The position numbers were made by a program, and so were the translations under genes. A model generated the notes under the pieces. That model was not told the DNA's origin. It made no database searches and saw only the letters and a program-made list of their open reading frames with translations. A stretch of 64,000 bases of DNA from Actinocorallia herbida (GTDB lineage Bacteria > Actinomycetota > Actinomycetes > Streptosporangiales > Streptosporangiaceae). Positions 18,651-27,490 of this stretch are shown here, piece by piece (position 1 is the first letter of the stretch; each line of letters begins with the position of its first letter). Location of the stretch: the NCBI RefSeq assembly GCF_003751225.1, contig NZ_RJKE01000001.1:8308001-8372000 (forward strand). Direction: 5' to 3'.

Positions 18651-19267
18651 ACCGCCTCCAGGGGCCGGGGCCTCGCGGCGCGTACCGCGTCGTCCAGGGC
18701 GACGAGCAGGGCATAGCCCTCCGGGGTGCCCGGACGGTCTCCGTACCAGACCTCGTCGAAGACGCGCGCGCCCGGCATGAGGTCGACGGGCAGCGCGGAC
18801 GACGCCTCGACCGCGAGCTCCAAGGCGGTCCGGCCGGGCCGGGGCAGAAGGATCGCGCGCTCCTCCAGGTCACGCGCTATCGCGCGGAGCCTTTCCCTGA
18901 TCGCCTCCGCGAACCGCCCTTCGGCGGCCATCCGCTCGGCCGCGGACCTGTGGTCGACCGCGCGCGTGGGCACGTCCTCCAGCAGGGCCTTCTTGGCCGA
19001 CGGGTTCTTGCGGCCGCGCATCCACCACAGCACCGCTGCGACGACCACCGCGGCGAGCACCACGAGGATGACCAGCGTCAGCCCGCCGCCGCCGTGGCCG
19101 GGACCCGGCGAGGGCGGGTCGGGCAGGATGTCCTCCAGCCACTCCTTGATCTGGTCGAGCATCTTGTCGAGGAACGACGGCCGGTCGCGGTGGTAGACCG
19201 CCTTCTCCAGCTCCCGTTCCGCGAGTTCGCGCGCCTGCTCCCGGGTCACCGGGTCCGCGGCGCTCAC
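18647..19267 (-). CDS. DUF4129 domain-containing membrane protein
   Basis: A 206-residue protein with a charged N-terminal helix region (REQARELAERELEKAVYHRD), one membrane segment (LTLVILVVLAAVVVAAVLWW, about 70-90) and a cytoplasmic C-terminus with the DUF4129 signature (AIRERLRAIARDLEERAILL, GRTALELAVEA, FDEVWYGDRP). GTG at 19267 overlaps the previous stop (GTGA); longer readings run into the upstream gene in another frame. It belongs to the five-gene MoxR operon; function unknown. Confidence 0.85.
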   Translation of the reverse strand: MSAADPVTREQARELAERELEKAVYHRDRPSFLDKMLDQIKEWLEDILPDPPSPGPGHGGGGLTLVILVVLAAVVVAAVLWWMRGRKNPSAKKALLEDVPTRAVDHRSAAERMAAEGRFAEAIRERLRAIARDLEERAILLPRPGRTALELAVEASSALPVDLMPGARVFDEVWYGDRPGTPEGYALLVALDDAVRAARPRPLEAV

Positions 19268-20244
19268 GCGGGCACCGCCCACGGGGCCAGCGGGTCCTCG
19301 TCGGGGACTTCGCCCCGCTGCTGGATCTCCAGGTCCAGGCCCTCTCTGCGATGGCGCCGGTCCAGGTAGAGCAGCGCGAGGACGCCCGCGTGGAACGGCG
19401 TGGTGATCGCGGCGCCGCAGATCCGTCCGACGGTGTCCAGGGCCAGCGCGGCGACCGCGGCCCAGCCCTGCGGCTCGTCGCTGAAGAACAGGAACTCGGC
19501 GACCACGAACGGCAGCCGCAGCGCGGTGCCCATGAGGAAGACGATGACGGCGGTGAGCAGCAGGACCAGGAAGGTCTTCCACCACTGGCCGCGCACCAGC
19601 CGGGCCGCCCTGGCGAGCGCACCGCCGATCCCGCGGCGTTCCAGCACCAGCGCGGGCGCGGCGAGCGCCCCCAGCACGTAGAGCCAGACCGTCACCGCCG
19701 CCGCGGCGGGGAAGCCGAGCACTCCGGAGAGGATCCCCGCCCCCGAGGAACCGTCGTTGACGGCGAGCAGCACGAACGGGATCAGGAGCACCCCGCCGGC
19801 GGCCAGCGAGCCGAGCCCGACGATGAGGGCGACCACGACGAGCCGGGCCAGATGCGGCCGCACATCGCGCCACAGCACGCCCGGCGTGATCCGGAGTCCG
19901 AAGTATCCGCGGGCGATCGCCGGACCGAACGTCCCGGCCAGCACCAGCACCGCGAGCGATCCGACGAGGCCGCCCGTGACCGCCACGACGAGCTGGGATC
20001 CAAAGGAACGAAGCAGGACATTGGGCGTCACCTCGCCCGTCGCGTCCCCACCGGCGAGGAAGTACCCCGTGAGGGTCACCGCGATCTGCACGACCCCCAC
20101 CACCACCAGGGCCGGGCCGAGTACCGCGCGCGGCGAGCGGCGCAGCAGGGCGAGGGCCGCGTCCAGCATTTCGGCCGCGTTGAGCGGCCGCAGCGGGATC
20201 TCCCCGCCGAGCAGTCGGGCCCGGTCGCTTCGCACGGGGGCCAT
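19264..20244 (-). CDS. Polytopic membrane protein (GlpQ-membrane-domain-like), first gene of MoxR operon
   Basis: A 326-residue integral membrane protein with about six long hydrophobic segments (for example AVLGPALVVVGVVQIAVTL, LVVVALIVGLGSLAAGGVLL, WWKTFLVLLLTAVIVFLMG). The N-terminal IPLRPLNAAEMLDAALALL is characteristic of actinobacterial proteins annotated as glycerophosphoryl diester phosphodiesterase membrane domain; no phosphodiesterase catalytic domain is present. It heads a tightly overlapping operon with DUF4129, DUF4350, MoxR and DUF58, divergent from mtrA. Confidence 0.8.
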   Translation of the reverse strand: MAPVRSDRARLLGGEIPLRPLNAAEMLDAALALLRRSPRAVLGPALVVVGVVQIAVTLTGYFLAGGDATGEVTPNVLLRSFGSQLVVAVTGGLVGSLAVLVLAGTFGPAIARGYFGLRITPGVLWRDVRPHLARLVVVALIVGLGSLAAGGVLLIPFVLLAVNDGSSGAGILSGVLGFPAAAAVTVWLYVLGALAAPALVLERRGIGGALARAARLVRGQWWKTFLVLLLTAVIVFLMGTALRLPFVVAEFLFFSDEPQGWAAVAALALDTVGRICGAAITTPFHAGVLALLYLDRRHRREGLDLEIQQRGEVPDEDPLAPWAVPA

Positions 20245-20393
20245 CCTGCCATGTGTCCCTAAATCCAGGAGATCCCCAACTCCTGCCCCTCCCCGGGTGG
20301 TGCAAATATCGCGTGTTGTAGGCGAATCGGAACGCAGAGTACCGGCCTTGCGGCTAGATCGCCGGGCTTTCGGTGATTAGCGGCCCTGCCACC

Positions 20394-20410
20394 GGTAAAA
20401 CGCGGGTAAC
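20394..20410 (+). promoter_or_regulatory. Direct repeat upstream of mtrA, possible MtrA site
   Basis: GGTAA at 20394 and GGTAAC at 20405 are spaced exactly 11 bp apart, on one face of the helix, about 75-90 bp before the mtrA start. OmpR-type regulators bind direct repeats with this spacing, and described MtrA sites contain GTnAC repeats. Autoregulation is inference. Confidence 0.4.
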
Positions 20411-20483
20411 CTGTGGCTCACCTGGCATCCGGTGGCGGCGCGACGGCGGCTCGGCCTCCCTACTGAACGGCTTGAGAGGGCGC

Positions 20484-21161
20484 ATGAGGGGACGTGTACT
20501 GGTCGTCGACGACGACCTGGCGCTCGCGGAGATGCTCGGCATCGTTCTGCGCGGCGAAGGCTTCGAGCCGTTCTTCGTCCATGACGGGGACAAGGCTCTC
20601 GAGGCGTTCCGCGAAGCTCGGCCCGACCTCGTCCTGCTCGACCTGATGCTCCCCGGCGCCGACGGCATCGACGTGTGCCGTCAGATCCGCGCCGAGTCCG
20701 GCATCCCGATCGTCATGCTGACGGCCAAGAGCGACACCGTCGACGTGGTCCTCGGGCTGGAGTCCGGCGCCGACGACTACGTCGTCAAGCCGTTCAAGCC
20801 CAAGGAACTGGTCGCCCGGGTACGCGCCCGGCTGCGCCGCACCGACGAGCCCGCGCCCGAGACCCTCCAGATCGGCGACATCGCGATCGACGTCGCGGGC
20901 CACTCGGTCAAGCGCGGCGACAAGCACATCCCGCTCACCCCGCTGGAGTTCGACCTGCTCGTCGCGCTGGCCCGCAAACCGCGCCAGGTCTTCACCCGCG
21001 AGGTGCTGCTGGAGCAGGTGTGGGGCTACCGGCACGCGGCCGACACCCGGCTGGTGAACGTGCACGTCCAGCGCCTGCGCGCCAAGATCGAGAAGGACCC
21101 TGAGCGGCCCGAGATCGTCGTGACCGTACGGGGCGTGGGTTACAAGGCCGGCCCGGCTTAA
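20484..21161 (+). CDS. mtrA: Two-component response regulator MtrA
   Basis: A 225-residue OmpR-family regulator. The receiver has VLVVDDDLALAEML, the phospho-acceptor in VLLDLMLPGADG (about Asp53), LTAKSD and VKPFKPKELVARVRARLRR. The winged helix includes LTPLEFDLLVALARKPRQVF and HAADTRLVNVHVQRLRAKIE. It is nearly identical in pattern to MtrA of other actinomycetes, which controls cell-wall turnover, DNA replication-related and osmotic genes. The ATG at 20484 (MRGRVLVVDDD) is chosen over an upstream in-frame ATG at 20373. It is followed by mtrB after 30 bp. Confidence 0.97.
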   Translation: MRGRVLVVDDDLALAEMLGIVLRGEGFEPFFVHDGDKALEAFREARPDLVLLDLMLPGADGIDVCRQIRAESGIPIVMLTAKSDTVDVVLGLESGADDYVVKPFKPKELVARVRARLRRTDEPAPETLQIGDIAIDVAGHSVKRGDKHIPLTPLEFDLLVALARKPRQVFTREVLLEQVWGYRHAADTRLVNVHVQRLRAKIEKDPERPEIVVTVRGVGYKAGPA

Positions 21162-21191
21162 CCTCCCCCCCGCAGCCGAGGACCACCCCCC

Positions 21192-22766
21192 ATGAAGACC
21201 ACCCTGCGGCGTATCGTCGACGGCCTCTGGCGGCGTTCCTACGTCCGCTGGCGCCGGTCCATCCAGGTGCGGGTGGTCACCTCCACCCTGCTCATCTCCA
21301 CGATCGTCGCGGTGGTGCTCGGGGTCTTCCTCATGCAGCAGATCACCACCGCGCTGCTGGACGGCAAGGCCGAGGCCGCCTCCCAGCAGCTCAACGAGGG
21401 CCTGGGCATCCTCAAGCGCACCCCCGGCGACAGCGTCGCCGAGAAGGTCGCCAAGGAGCTCGCGGCGCGCAGCGGCCCGTCCGGCCTGTACGAGGTCTAC
21501 CTGCGGGACACCCGCGAGAAGACCAACGGCGGCGTGCCCACCAACGACCTCGACCCGGCGAGCATCCCCCGCCGGCTGGCGACCGCGCTCAGCGAAGCGC
21601 CCGACGGCGACAAGGTCTGGACGATCGGGGAGCTGTCCCGGCAGTACCACGACCCCGAGCCCGCGCTGATCATCGGCGGCAAGGACGGGCCGTACGAGCT
21701 GTACTACCTGTTCCCGCTCGACCAGGAGCAGAAGACGATCAGCATCGTCCAGCGCACCCTCGTCGGGGTCGGCGTCGCCCTGGCGCTGCTGCTCGCCGCG
21801 ATCGCCTCGGTGGTGACCCGCCAGATCGTCATCCCGGTCCGGCTCGCCGCGCAGTCGGCGGAGCGGCTCGCGGCGGGGCGCCTCGAGGAGCGGATGAAGG
21901 TGCGCGGCGAGGACGACCTCGCCAAGCTCGGCCGCTCGTTCAACGACATGGCCGAGACGCTCCAGGAGAAGATCTACGAGCTGGAGACCCTCTCCCAGGT
22001 GCAGCGCCAGTTCGTCTCCGACGTCTCGCACGAGCTGCGCACCCCGCTCACCACGATGAAGATCGCCGCGGACATGCTCTACGAGCACCGAGAAGACTTC
22101 CAGGCCGGGGTGAGCCGCTCCACCGAGCTGCTGCAAAGCCAGATGGAGCGCTTCGAGTCGCTGCTCTCGGACCTCCTGGAGATCAGCAGGCACGACGCCG
22201 GCGCGGCGACCCTCGACGCGGAGTCCCTGGACCTCCGCGAACTCGTGCTGAACGCCGTCGGGGACGTCGAGGACGTGGCCGAGCGGCGCGGCAGCAAGGT
22301 CGTGCTGAAGCTCCCCGGCGAGGCGTGCATGGCCGAGGTGGACCGCCGCCGGGTCGCGCGCATCCTCCGTAACCTCCTGTTCAACGCGGTCGAGCACGGC
22401 GAGGGCGGCGACATCGTCGTCACCGTCGCGGCCGACCGGGACGCGGTGGCGCTGGCCGTCCGCGACCACGGCACCGGCCTGCGGCCGGGCGACGCCCAGC
22501 AGGTCTTCGACCGGTTCTGGCGGGCCGACCCGTCCCGGGCCAGGACCATCGGCGGCACCGGCCTCGGTCTGTCGATCTCCCGCGAGGACGCCCAGCTGCA
22601 CGGCGGCTGGCTCCAGGCGTGGGGCGAACCGGGCGTCGGCTCGCAGTTCCGGCTGTCGCTGCCGCGCACCGCGGGGACCGAGCTGCGCGGCTCCCCGCTG
22701 CCGCTCGTGCCCGCCGAGGTGGAGCTGAACCGGACCATCATCACCGATCTGGAGGCCGCCGAATGA
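21192..22766 (+). CDS. mtrB: Sensor histidine kinase MtrB
   Basis: A 524-residue kinase. A first membrane helix (STLLISTIVAVVLGVFLMQQ) and a second (TLVGVGVALALLLAAIASVV) flank an extracellular sensor of about 150 residues. A HAMP domain (RQIVIPVRLAAQSAERLAAG), the H-box SDVSHELRTPLTTMK, the N-box ILRNLLFNAVEHG and the G-boxes VRDHGTGLRPGD and IGGTGLGLSISRED follow. It phosphorylates MtrA. Its stop overlaps the lpqB start by 4 bp (ATGA), so kinase and accessory lipoprotein are translationally coupled. Confidence 0.97.
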   Translation: MKTTLRRIVDGLWRRSYVRWRRSIQVRVVTSTLLISTIVAVVLGVFLMQQITTALLDGKAEAASQQLNEGLGILKRTPGDSVAEKVAKELAARSGPSGLYEVYLRDTREKTNGGVPTNDLDPASIPRRLATALSEAPDGDKVWTIGELSRQYHDPEPALIIGGKDGPYELYYLFPLDQEQKTISIVQRTLVGVGVALALLLAAIASVVTRQIVIPVRLAAQSAERLAAGRLEERMKVRGEDDLAKLGRSFNDMAETLQEKIYELETLSQVQRQFVSDVSHELRTPLTTMKIAADMLYEHREDFQAGVSRSTELLQSQMERFESLLSDLLEISRHDAGAATLDAESLDLRELVLNAVGDVEDVAERRGSKVVLKLPGEACMAEVDRRRVARILRNLLFNAVEHGEGGDIVVTVAADRDAVALAVRDHGTGLRPGDAQQVFDRFWRADPSRARTIGGTGLGLSISREDAQLHGGWLQAWGEPGVGSQFRLSLPRTAGTELRGSPLPLVPAEVELNRTIITDLEAAE

Positions 22767-24547
22767 GACGGCTCCGCCCCTTCGCCGCGGGCCTTTGCGC
22801 ACTCGTCCTGCTGACGGGCTGCGCGTCACTGCCCACCGGCGGCCGGGTCTCCACGCACACCAACGACGCGCGCACCGAGCCGTTCGACGAGCCGTACGTC
22901 CGGATCGAACCGACCCGGCCGAAGCAGGGCTGGACCCCCAAGGAGGTCGTCGAGGGCTATCTGGTCGCCATGGCCAACTTCGACAACGACCGGGCCGCCT
23001 TCCGTTCCTACCTCGACGAGGACGTCGAGTTCGACGCCGCGGTCCGGCCCGAGGTCAACGTGCTGGACGACGAGACGTTCCAGGGGCCGATGCCGATATC
23101 GGAACGCGACGACCTGGCCATCGTGCAGATCGTCGGCGACCGGCTCGGCAAGATCACCCCGTCCGGGCAGTACCTCGCGGCCGCGCAGCACGCCTATGAC
23201 GTGACGTTCACCCTGCGCAAGAACAAGGCGGGCGACTGGCGCATCTCGTACGCGTCGGGCGCCGCCCCCGAACTCGTGCTGAAGCGCAGCGACGTCGACC
23301 GGGCGTTCCGCACCACGAACCTGTACTACCTCGCGCCGGACGCGCGCAGCCTCGTCCCCGACTCGGTGTTCCTGCCGCAGCTCAACCGCTCCGACCTGCC
23401 CAGCCAGCTCGTCAAGTCGCTGCTCAGCCGGACCACGCCGTGGCTCCGCGACGCCGTCGTGTCGTCGTTCCCGCTCGGCACCCGGCTCCTCGGCGGCAAG
23501 GTCACGCTGGAGGACGACGACGTCGTCACCGTCAATCTGAGCGCCGAGGCCGCGGCCGGCGACGTCGACCGCATGTCGGCGCAGCTCATGTGGACGCTCG
23601 GCCAGCTGACCGAGGTCCAGTCGATGCGGCTCCAGATCGACGGGAAGACCCAGCGGACCAGCGACGGCATCGAGGTGCAGACCCTCGCCCGGTGGCAGCC
23701 GCTCGGCCCGGACGCGCCCTTCAACGAGGTGGCCGCCAGCAAGTACCTCCTCGACGGCTCGGGGCACCTGTCCCTGCTCCAGGGCAAGGAGCCGTCCCCC
23801 TTCCCGTCCCTGGCGAAGCGGACCTTCCGGGAACCCGCCGTCGCACTCGACGCGCGGGAGTTCGCCGCCATCTCCGGGCGCTCCCTGTACGTCGGGGACA
23901 CCTCGACGGGGGCGGTCTCGGAGGTGCTCAAGGCCCAGGAGGGCGCGACCCTGCTCCGGCCGTCATGGGATCGTCACGGATACCTGTGGATCGTGCAGAA
24001 CAAGGGCTCGGAATCGACCCTGTGGCTGCGGTCTCCGGGCGGGGTCAGAGCGGTCCAGGTGCCTTTGCCGAAGAACCTCGTCGGGCAGATCAAGGCCCTG
24101 CGCGTCGCGCACGACGGCGTCCGGGTCGCCGCTCTCGTCTCCGGCGCGGTCAAGACCGAGATCCAGATCGCGCGGATCGCGCCCAGCGCGACCTCGGGCT
24201 ACAGCATCGACGAGTTCCACCCGATCAACGCGGAGCTGTCCGGCCTCGTCGACCTGGCCTGGCGGGACGCCGACACCCTCGCCGTCCTCGGCAAGTCCGG
24301 CACCTCCAGCAGCAGCGTCCTCCCGTACGAGGTCCCCATCAGCGGCGGCGCCATCAGCCCCGTGGGCGGCAGCTTCGAAGGCACCCCCGTCAGCATCGGC
24401 GCCGCCCCCGGCGAGACCATCCTCCTGGGCATCGAATCCAAAGAACGCCCGGAGCCCACCACCTGCGTCCAGACCCCCAGCGAAGAACCCCGCTTCAGCA
24501 CCTGGGACTGCGACATCACCGGCTCCTCCCCCACCTACCCCGGCTGA
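22763..24547 (+). CDS. lpqB: Lipoprotein LpqB, accessory factor of MtrAB
   Basis: A 594-residue secreted lipoprotein. The lipobox LLTGCASL places the acylated cysteine at residue 20. A GerMN domain follows in the middle of the protein (LGTRLLGGKVTLEDDDVVTV to LTEVQSMRLQIDGK), and a C-terminal beta-propeller-like LpqB domain comes after. LpqB binds the sensor region of MtrB and modulates MtrA phosphorylation in mycobacteria. The ATG at 22763 overlaps the mtrB stop; earlier in-frame codons lie inside mtrB. Length is normal. Confidence 0.95.
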   Translation: MRRLRPFAAGLCALVLLTGCASLPTGGRVSTHTNDARTEPFDEPYVRIEPTRPKQGWTPKEVVEGYLVAMANFDNDRAAFRSYLDEDVEFDAAVRPEVNVLDDETFQGPMPISERDDLAIVQIVGDRLGKITPSGQYLAAAQHAYDVTFTLRKNKAGDWRISYASGAAPELVLKRSDVDRAFRTTNLYYLAPDARSLVPDSVFLPQLNRSDLPSQLVKSLLSRTTPWLRDAVVSSFPLGTRLLGGKVTLEDDDVVTVNLSAEAAAGDVDRMSAQLMWTLGQLTEVQSMRLQIDGKTQRTSDGIEVQTLARWQPLGPDAPFNEVAASKYLLDGSGHLSLLQGKEPSPFPSLAKRTFREPAVALDAREFAAISGRSLYVGDTSTGAVSEVLKAQEGATLLRPSWDRHGYLWIVQNKGSESTLWLRSPGGVRAVQVPLPKNLVGQIKALRVAHDGVRVAALVSGAVKTEIQIARIAPSATSGYSIDEFHPINAELSGLVDLAWRDADTLAVLGKSGTSSSSVLPYEVPISGGAISPVGGSFEGTPVSIGAAPGETILLGIESKERPEPTTCVQTPSEEPRFSTWDCDITGSSPTYPG

Positions 24548-24578
24548 CCGCGCCCGCCCGAGCGGGGCCCGAGAAAAG

Positions 24579-24587
24579 TTGTCCACA
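24579..24587 (+). promoter_or_regulatory. Isolated DnaA-box match
   Basis: TTGTCCACA, the DnaA box form favoured in high-GC actinomycetes, lies in the 84-bp gap between lpqB and comF. A single box suggests regulation or chance rather than an origin. Confidence 0.35.
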
Positions 24588-24631
24588 GATGCGGGCGGGC
24601 GGCGTTCAGGGGGCGCGCGGCGGCGGATCAT

Positions 24632-25621
24632 GTGCTCATGGTCATTTCTCGGGTACTCAGCGTTCTCTTCTCACTCGGCGAAGCGGCCGGCGGGCTGCTC
24701 GGGCCCGGCGGGCTCGAGGTCTCCGGGGTGCTGGGGGCGGCGTGCCTGGCCGGGTTGTGCGTGCTCGCGGTGCCCGGCGTCGCCGGGGCGCTCGGGATGC
24801 TGCCCGCGCTGGTGGATCTGCTGCTGCCGCCGTGCTGCACGGCGTGCCGGGCCCCCGGGCACGTGCTGTGCTCCGGCTGCGCGGCGCCCCTGGGCGGGCC
24901 CGGCCTCCCCGTCCCCGTCTTCACGCGTGCGGAGCGCGCGCGGGCGGTCCCGCCCGTTTGGGCGCTGGGCGAGCACGAGGGCGTCCTGCGCCGTCTCGTC
25001 ATCGCGCACAAGGAACGCGGCAGGGCTCCCCTGGCCGTCCCGCTCGGCGCGGCCCTGGCACGGCTGGCCGCCGACACCGCCCTGCGCGGCCGCCCCTCCC
25101 CCGGCGGGGCGGGCGCGCAGGGCGAGGTCTGGGTGGTGGCGGTGCCTTCGGGGCGGCGGTCGGTGCGGCGGCGCGGGCGGGACGCGATGGGGGAGCTCGC
25201 CGAGGCCGCGGCGGCCGAGCTGCGGGCACGCGGCAGGCCCGCACGCGCGGTGGCCGCCCTGTCCAGGCGGGTGGGCACCGCGGATCAGGGCGGCCTAGGG
25301 CCCACCGAGCGGCGGCGCAACCTCCAGGGCGCGATGCGCGCCTCCCCCGAGATCGCGGGAGCCCGGGTCCTCCTGCTCGACGACGTGGTGACCACCGGGG
25401 CGTCCCTGCGAGAGGCGTGCCGGGCGCTCACCGCGGCGGGCGCACGACTCGAAGGGGCCGTTCTTCTCACCAGCGCCCTCAAAGGAAGAATCGCCACAAT
25501 TGGTAACGCACGGTTAGGGAAATGCCAAGAATCCAGGAAACTCACCGGCCCGCCAGAAGACGCTGACCTGTCCCTCAGCCCCTGCACCAGGGCACTACAG
25601 CCGCGAAGTCGATCACCGTAG
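24632..25621 (+). CDS. ComF-family phosphoribosyltransferase-like protein
   Basis: A 329-residue ComF-like protein. After a hydrophobic N-terminal stretch comes a four-cysteine zinc motif (CCTACRAPGHVLCSGCAAPL), then the phosphoribosyltransferase fold (VVAVPSGRRSVRRRGRD, PRPP loop VLLLDDVVTTGASLREACRA). The start is GTG 24632 or ATG 24638. The normal domain ends near residue 280. The following 45 residues have AT-richer codons (AAA GGA AGA, ACA ATT GGT) and a TTA leucine codon at 25514, unlike the rest of the gene, so the tail may be an extension into formerly non-coding DNA. Family function in actinomycetes is unclear. Confidence 0.85.
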   Translation: MLMVISRVLSVLFSLGEAAGGLLGPGGLEVSGVLGAACLAGLCVLAVPGVAGALGMLPALVDLLLPPCCTACRAPGHVLCSGCAAPLGGPGLPVPVFTRAERARAVPPVWALGEHEGVLRRLVIAHKERGRAPLAVPLGAALARLAADTALRGRPSPGGAGAQGEVWVVAVPSGRRSVRRRGRDAMGELAEAAAAELRARGRPARAVAALSRRVGTADQGGLGPTERRRNLQGAMRASPEIAGARVLLLDDVVTTGASLREACRALTAAGARLEGAVLLTSALKGRIATIGNARLGKCQESRKLTGPPEDADLSLSPCTRALQPRSRSP

Positions 25622-26024
25622 GTGAGATTTGCCGCCTTCGTCCCCGATGACATTCGGGCCTGAAGGGGCTAGCGTGCTGACATGGCACCCGCCCGGGTCC
25701 GTGGTTGCGCCGGTGGGCTCGTCTCCCCTGGGAGACGGCGTACCGAGCTAGCCGATGCCAGTCGCAGGCGAAGCGGTCCACGTAAGCCGACTTTTTGTCG
25801 AGTGATCACGGTGCGGCTTAGAAGTAAGTCCTGCCCCGCCGGTGGATCAGATATCCGCCGTCACGGGAGAAGAGCAGTAGTGGCATGGGCTGCGAACCTC
25901 TCAGCAGGCGATTGTGGGGTCGAAGACCAGGTCGGCCGGGCGGGTGCTCCTCCACACAACGGAAACATCTGGAACTCCGAATTCCGGACCGTCCGTTATC
26001 TCGATTGAGAAGGGGGGTCCCTAC
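25622..26024 (+). promoter_or_regulatory. Long leader region upstream of hpf with two hairpins
   Basis: About 400 bp without a gene. A 7-bp stem at 25720-25737 (CGTCTCC, CCTG loop, GGAGACG) could end comF transcription. A second structure, TAAGCCG (25783-25789) with CGGCTTA (25814-25820), encloses a small CGAC-TTTTT-GTCG hairpin and a GTGATCAC palindrome (25802-25809). It resembles no riboswitch class I can name. It may be a structured 5' leader or promoter elements of hpf. Confidence 0.4.
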
Positions 26025-26729
26025 GTGGACATCATCGTGAAGGGCCGACGCACCGACGTGAACGACCGCTTCAAGCGGCACGTCGACAGCAAGCTCGCCA
26101 AGCTGGAGAAGCTCGACTCCAAGATCATCAGGGTGGACGTCGAGGTGAGCTCGGAGCGCAACCCGCGGATGGCGGACCAGAAGGAGCGCGTCGAGCTGAC
26201 GCTCCACTCCAGGGGTCCGGTGATCCGGGCCGAGGCGGCGTCCGACGACCGCTACGGCGCGCTCGACATGGCCCTGGACAAGCTGGACTCGAGGCTGCGG
26301 CGGGTCTCCGACCGGCGCAAGACCCACTACGGCACCCGTACCCCGCCCAAGATGAACGGTATGGAGGCGATGCCGTCGACCCTGCCGCCCACCCCGGAGC
26401 CCGTCCGCGCTCCCGAGCCGGCCCGCGCCGGGCTCGCCCGGGTCGCCGCCGCGACCGGTGTCGCGGTGTCCGACCGCAGGCCCGACGGCTTCGAGCGGCC
26501 CGACCTCGAGGAGGAGCTGCTCACCATCGACAAGGACGGGAACTGCCCCGTCGTCGTCCGGGAGAAGACCCACAAGGCCGAGCCGATGCACATCGACCAG
26601 GCCCTCTACGAAATGGAACTTGTCGGCCACGATTTCTTCCTGTTCTCTGACAGGGAGAGCGGCCTTCCCAGCGTCGTCTACCGCAGGAGGGGTTGGGACT
26701 ACGGCGTCATCCGTCTCATTGACGAGTGA
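26025..26729 (+). CDS. hpf: Long-form ribosome hibernation promoting factor
   Basis: A 234-residue protein. The N-terminal S30AE/HPF domain runs from VDIIVKGRRTDVNDRFKRHV to about residue 105 (LDMALDKLDSRLRRVSDRRK), followed by a linker and the C-terminal dimerisation domain (EPMHIDQALYEMELVGHDFF, VVYRRRGWDYGVIRLIDE). Long-form HPF dimerises 70S ribosomes into 100S particles in stationary phase. The GTG at 26025 follows AAGGGGGG; the upstream in-frame reading has no homology. An orphan NarL-type regulator follows after 69 bp. Confidence 0.95.
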   Translation: MDIIVKGRRTDVNDRFKRHVDSKLAKLEKLDSKIIRVDVEVSSERNPRMADQKERVELTLHSRGPVIRAEAASDDRYGALDMALDKLDSRLRRVSDRRKTHYGTRTPPKMNGMEAMPSTLPPTPEPVRAPEPARAGLARVAAATGVAVSDRRPDGFERPDLEEELLTIDKDGNCPVVVREKTHKAEPMHIDQALYEMELVGHDFFLFSDRESGLPSVVYRRRGWDYGVIRLIDE

Positions 26730-26798
26730 TGCGTCGTTAACAACCCGTCACCCGCCCTCGCATGCCATGATCTAGGTATCCCATATGGGGGAGGAAGA

Positions 26799-27488
26799 GT
26801 GAGCGAGATCCCCGAACCTCGCACCGATCCGATCCGAGTCCTGATCGTGGACGACCACGCCCTGTTCCGCCGGGGTCTGGAGATGGTCCTGACCGGCGAG
26901 GCCGGGATCGAAGTGGTCGGCGAGGGCGGTGACGGGCTGGAAGCCGTCGACAAGGCACGCGACCTGCTGCCCGACGTGATCCTGATGGACATCAGGATGC
27001 CGCGCCGCGGCGGTATCGAGGCCTGCGTCGCCATCAAGGAGGCGGTGCCGAGCGCCAAGATCGTCATGCTGACGATCAGCGACGAGGAGGAGGATCTCTT
27101 CGAGGCGCTCAAGGCGGGTGCCAGCGGCTATCTGCTCAAGGAGATAGCCATAGACGAAGTGCCCCAGTCCGTCCGGGCCGTGCACGGCGGGCAGTCCCTG
27201 ATCAGCCCGTCCATGGCGTCGAAGCTGATCAGCGAGTTCACCGCGCTGGCCCGGCGGTCCGAGGAACGGCAGCAGCAGGTCCCCGCGCCACGGCTGACCG
27301 ACCGCGAGATGGAGGTGCTCCGCCTCGTCGCCCGCGGCCTCGGCAACCGGGAGATCGCCAAAGAGCTGTTCATCTCCGAGAACACCGTGAAGAACCACAT
27401 CCGCAACATCCTGGAGAAACTCCAGCTGCACTCCCGCATGGAAGCCGTCGTCTACGCGGTCCGCGAGAAACTGCTGGAGATCACCTGA
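26799..27488 (+). CDS. NarL/FixJ-family response regulator, orphan
   Basis: A 229-residue response regulator: receiver with VLIVDDHALFRRGLEMVL, phospho-acceptor in VILMDIRMPRRGGIE (about Asp66), LTISDEEED and YLLKEI, then a LuxR-type helix-turn-helix (LTDREMEVLRLVARGLGNRE, SENTVKNHIRNILEKLQLHS). No sensor kinase is adjacent. The GTG at 26799 is preceded by GGGGGAGGAA. Placement next to hpf matches the Streptomyces arrangement I recall, suggesting a conserved growth-phase role, but the target is unknown. Confidence 0.92.
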   Translation: MSEIPEPRTDPIRVLIVDDHALFRRGLEMVLTGEAGIEVVGEGGDGLEAVDKARDLLPDVILMDIRMPRRGGIEACVAIKEAVPSAKIVMLTISDEEEDLFEALKAGASGYLLKEIAIDEVPQSVRAVHGGQSLISPSMASKLISEFTALARRSEERQQQVPAPRLTDREMEVLRLVARGLGNREIAKELFISENTVKNHIRNILEKLQLHSRMEAVVYAVREKLLEIT

Positions 27489-27490
27489 CC

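Noticed and set aside
20460-22829. Minus-strand open frame of about 790 codons opposite mtrA-mtrB
   Set aside because: Shadow of the two-component genes; low-quality composition.
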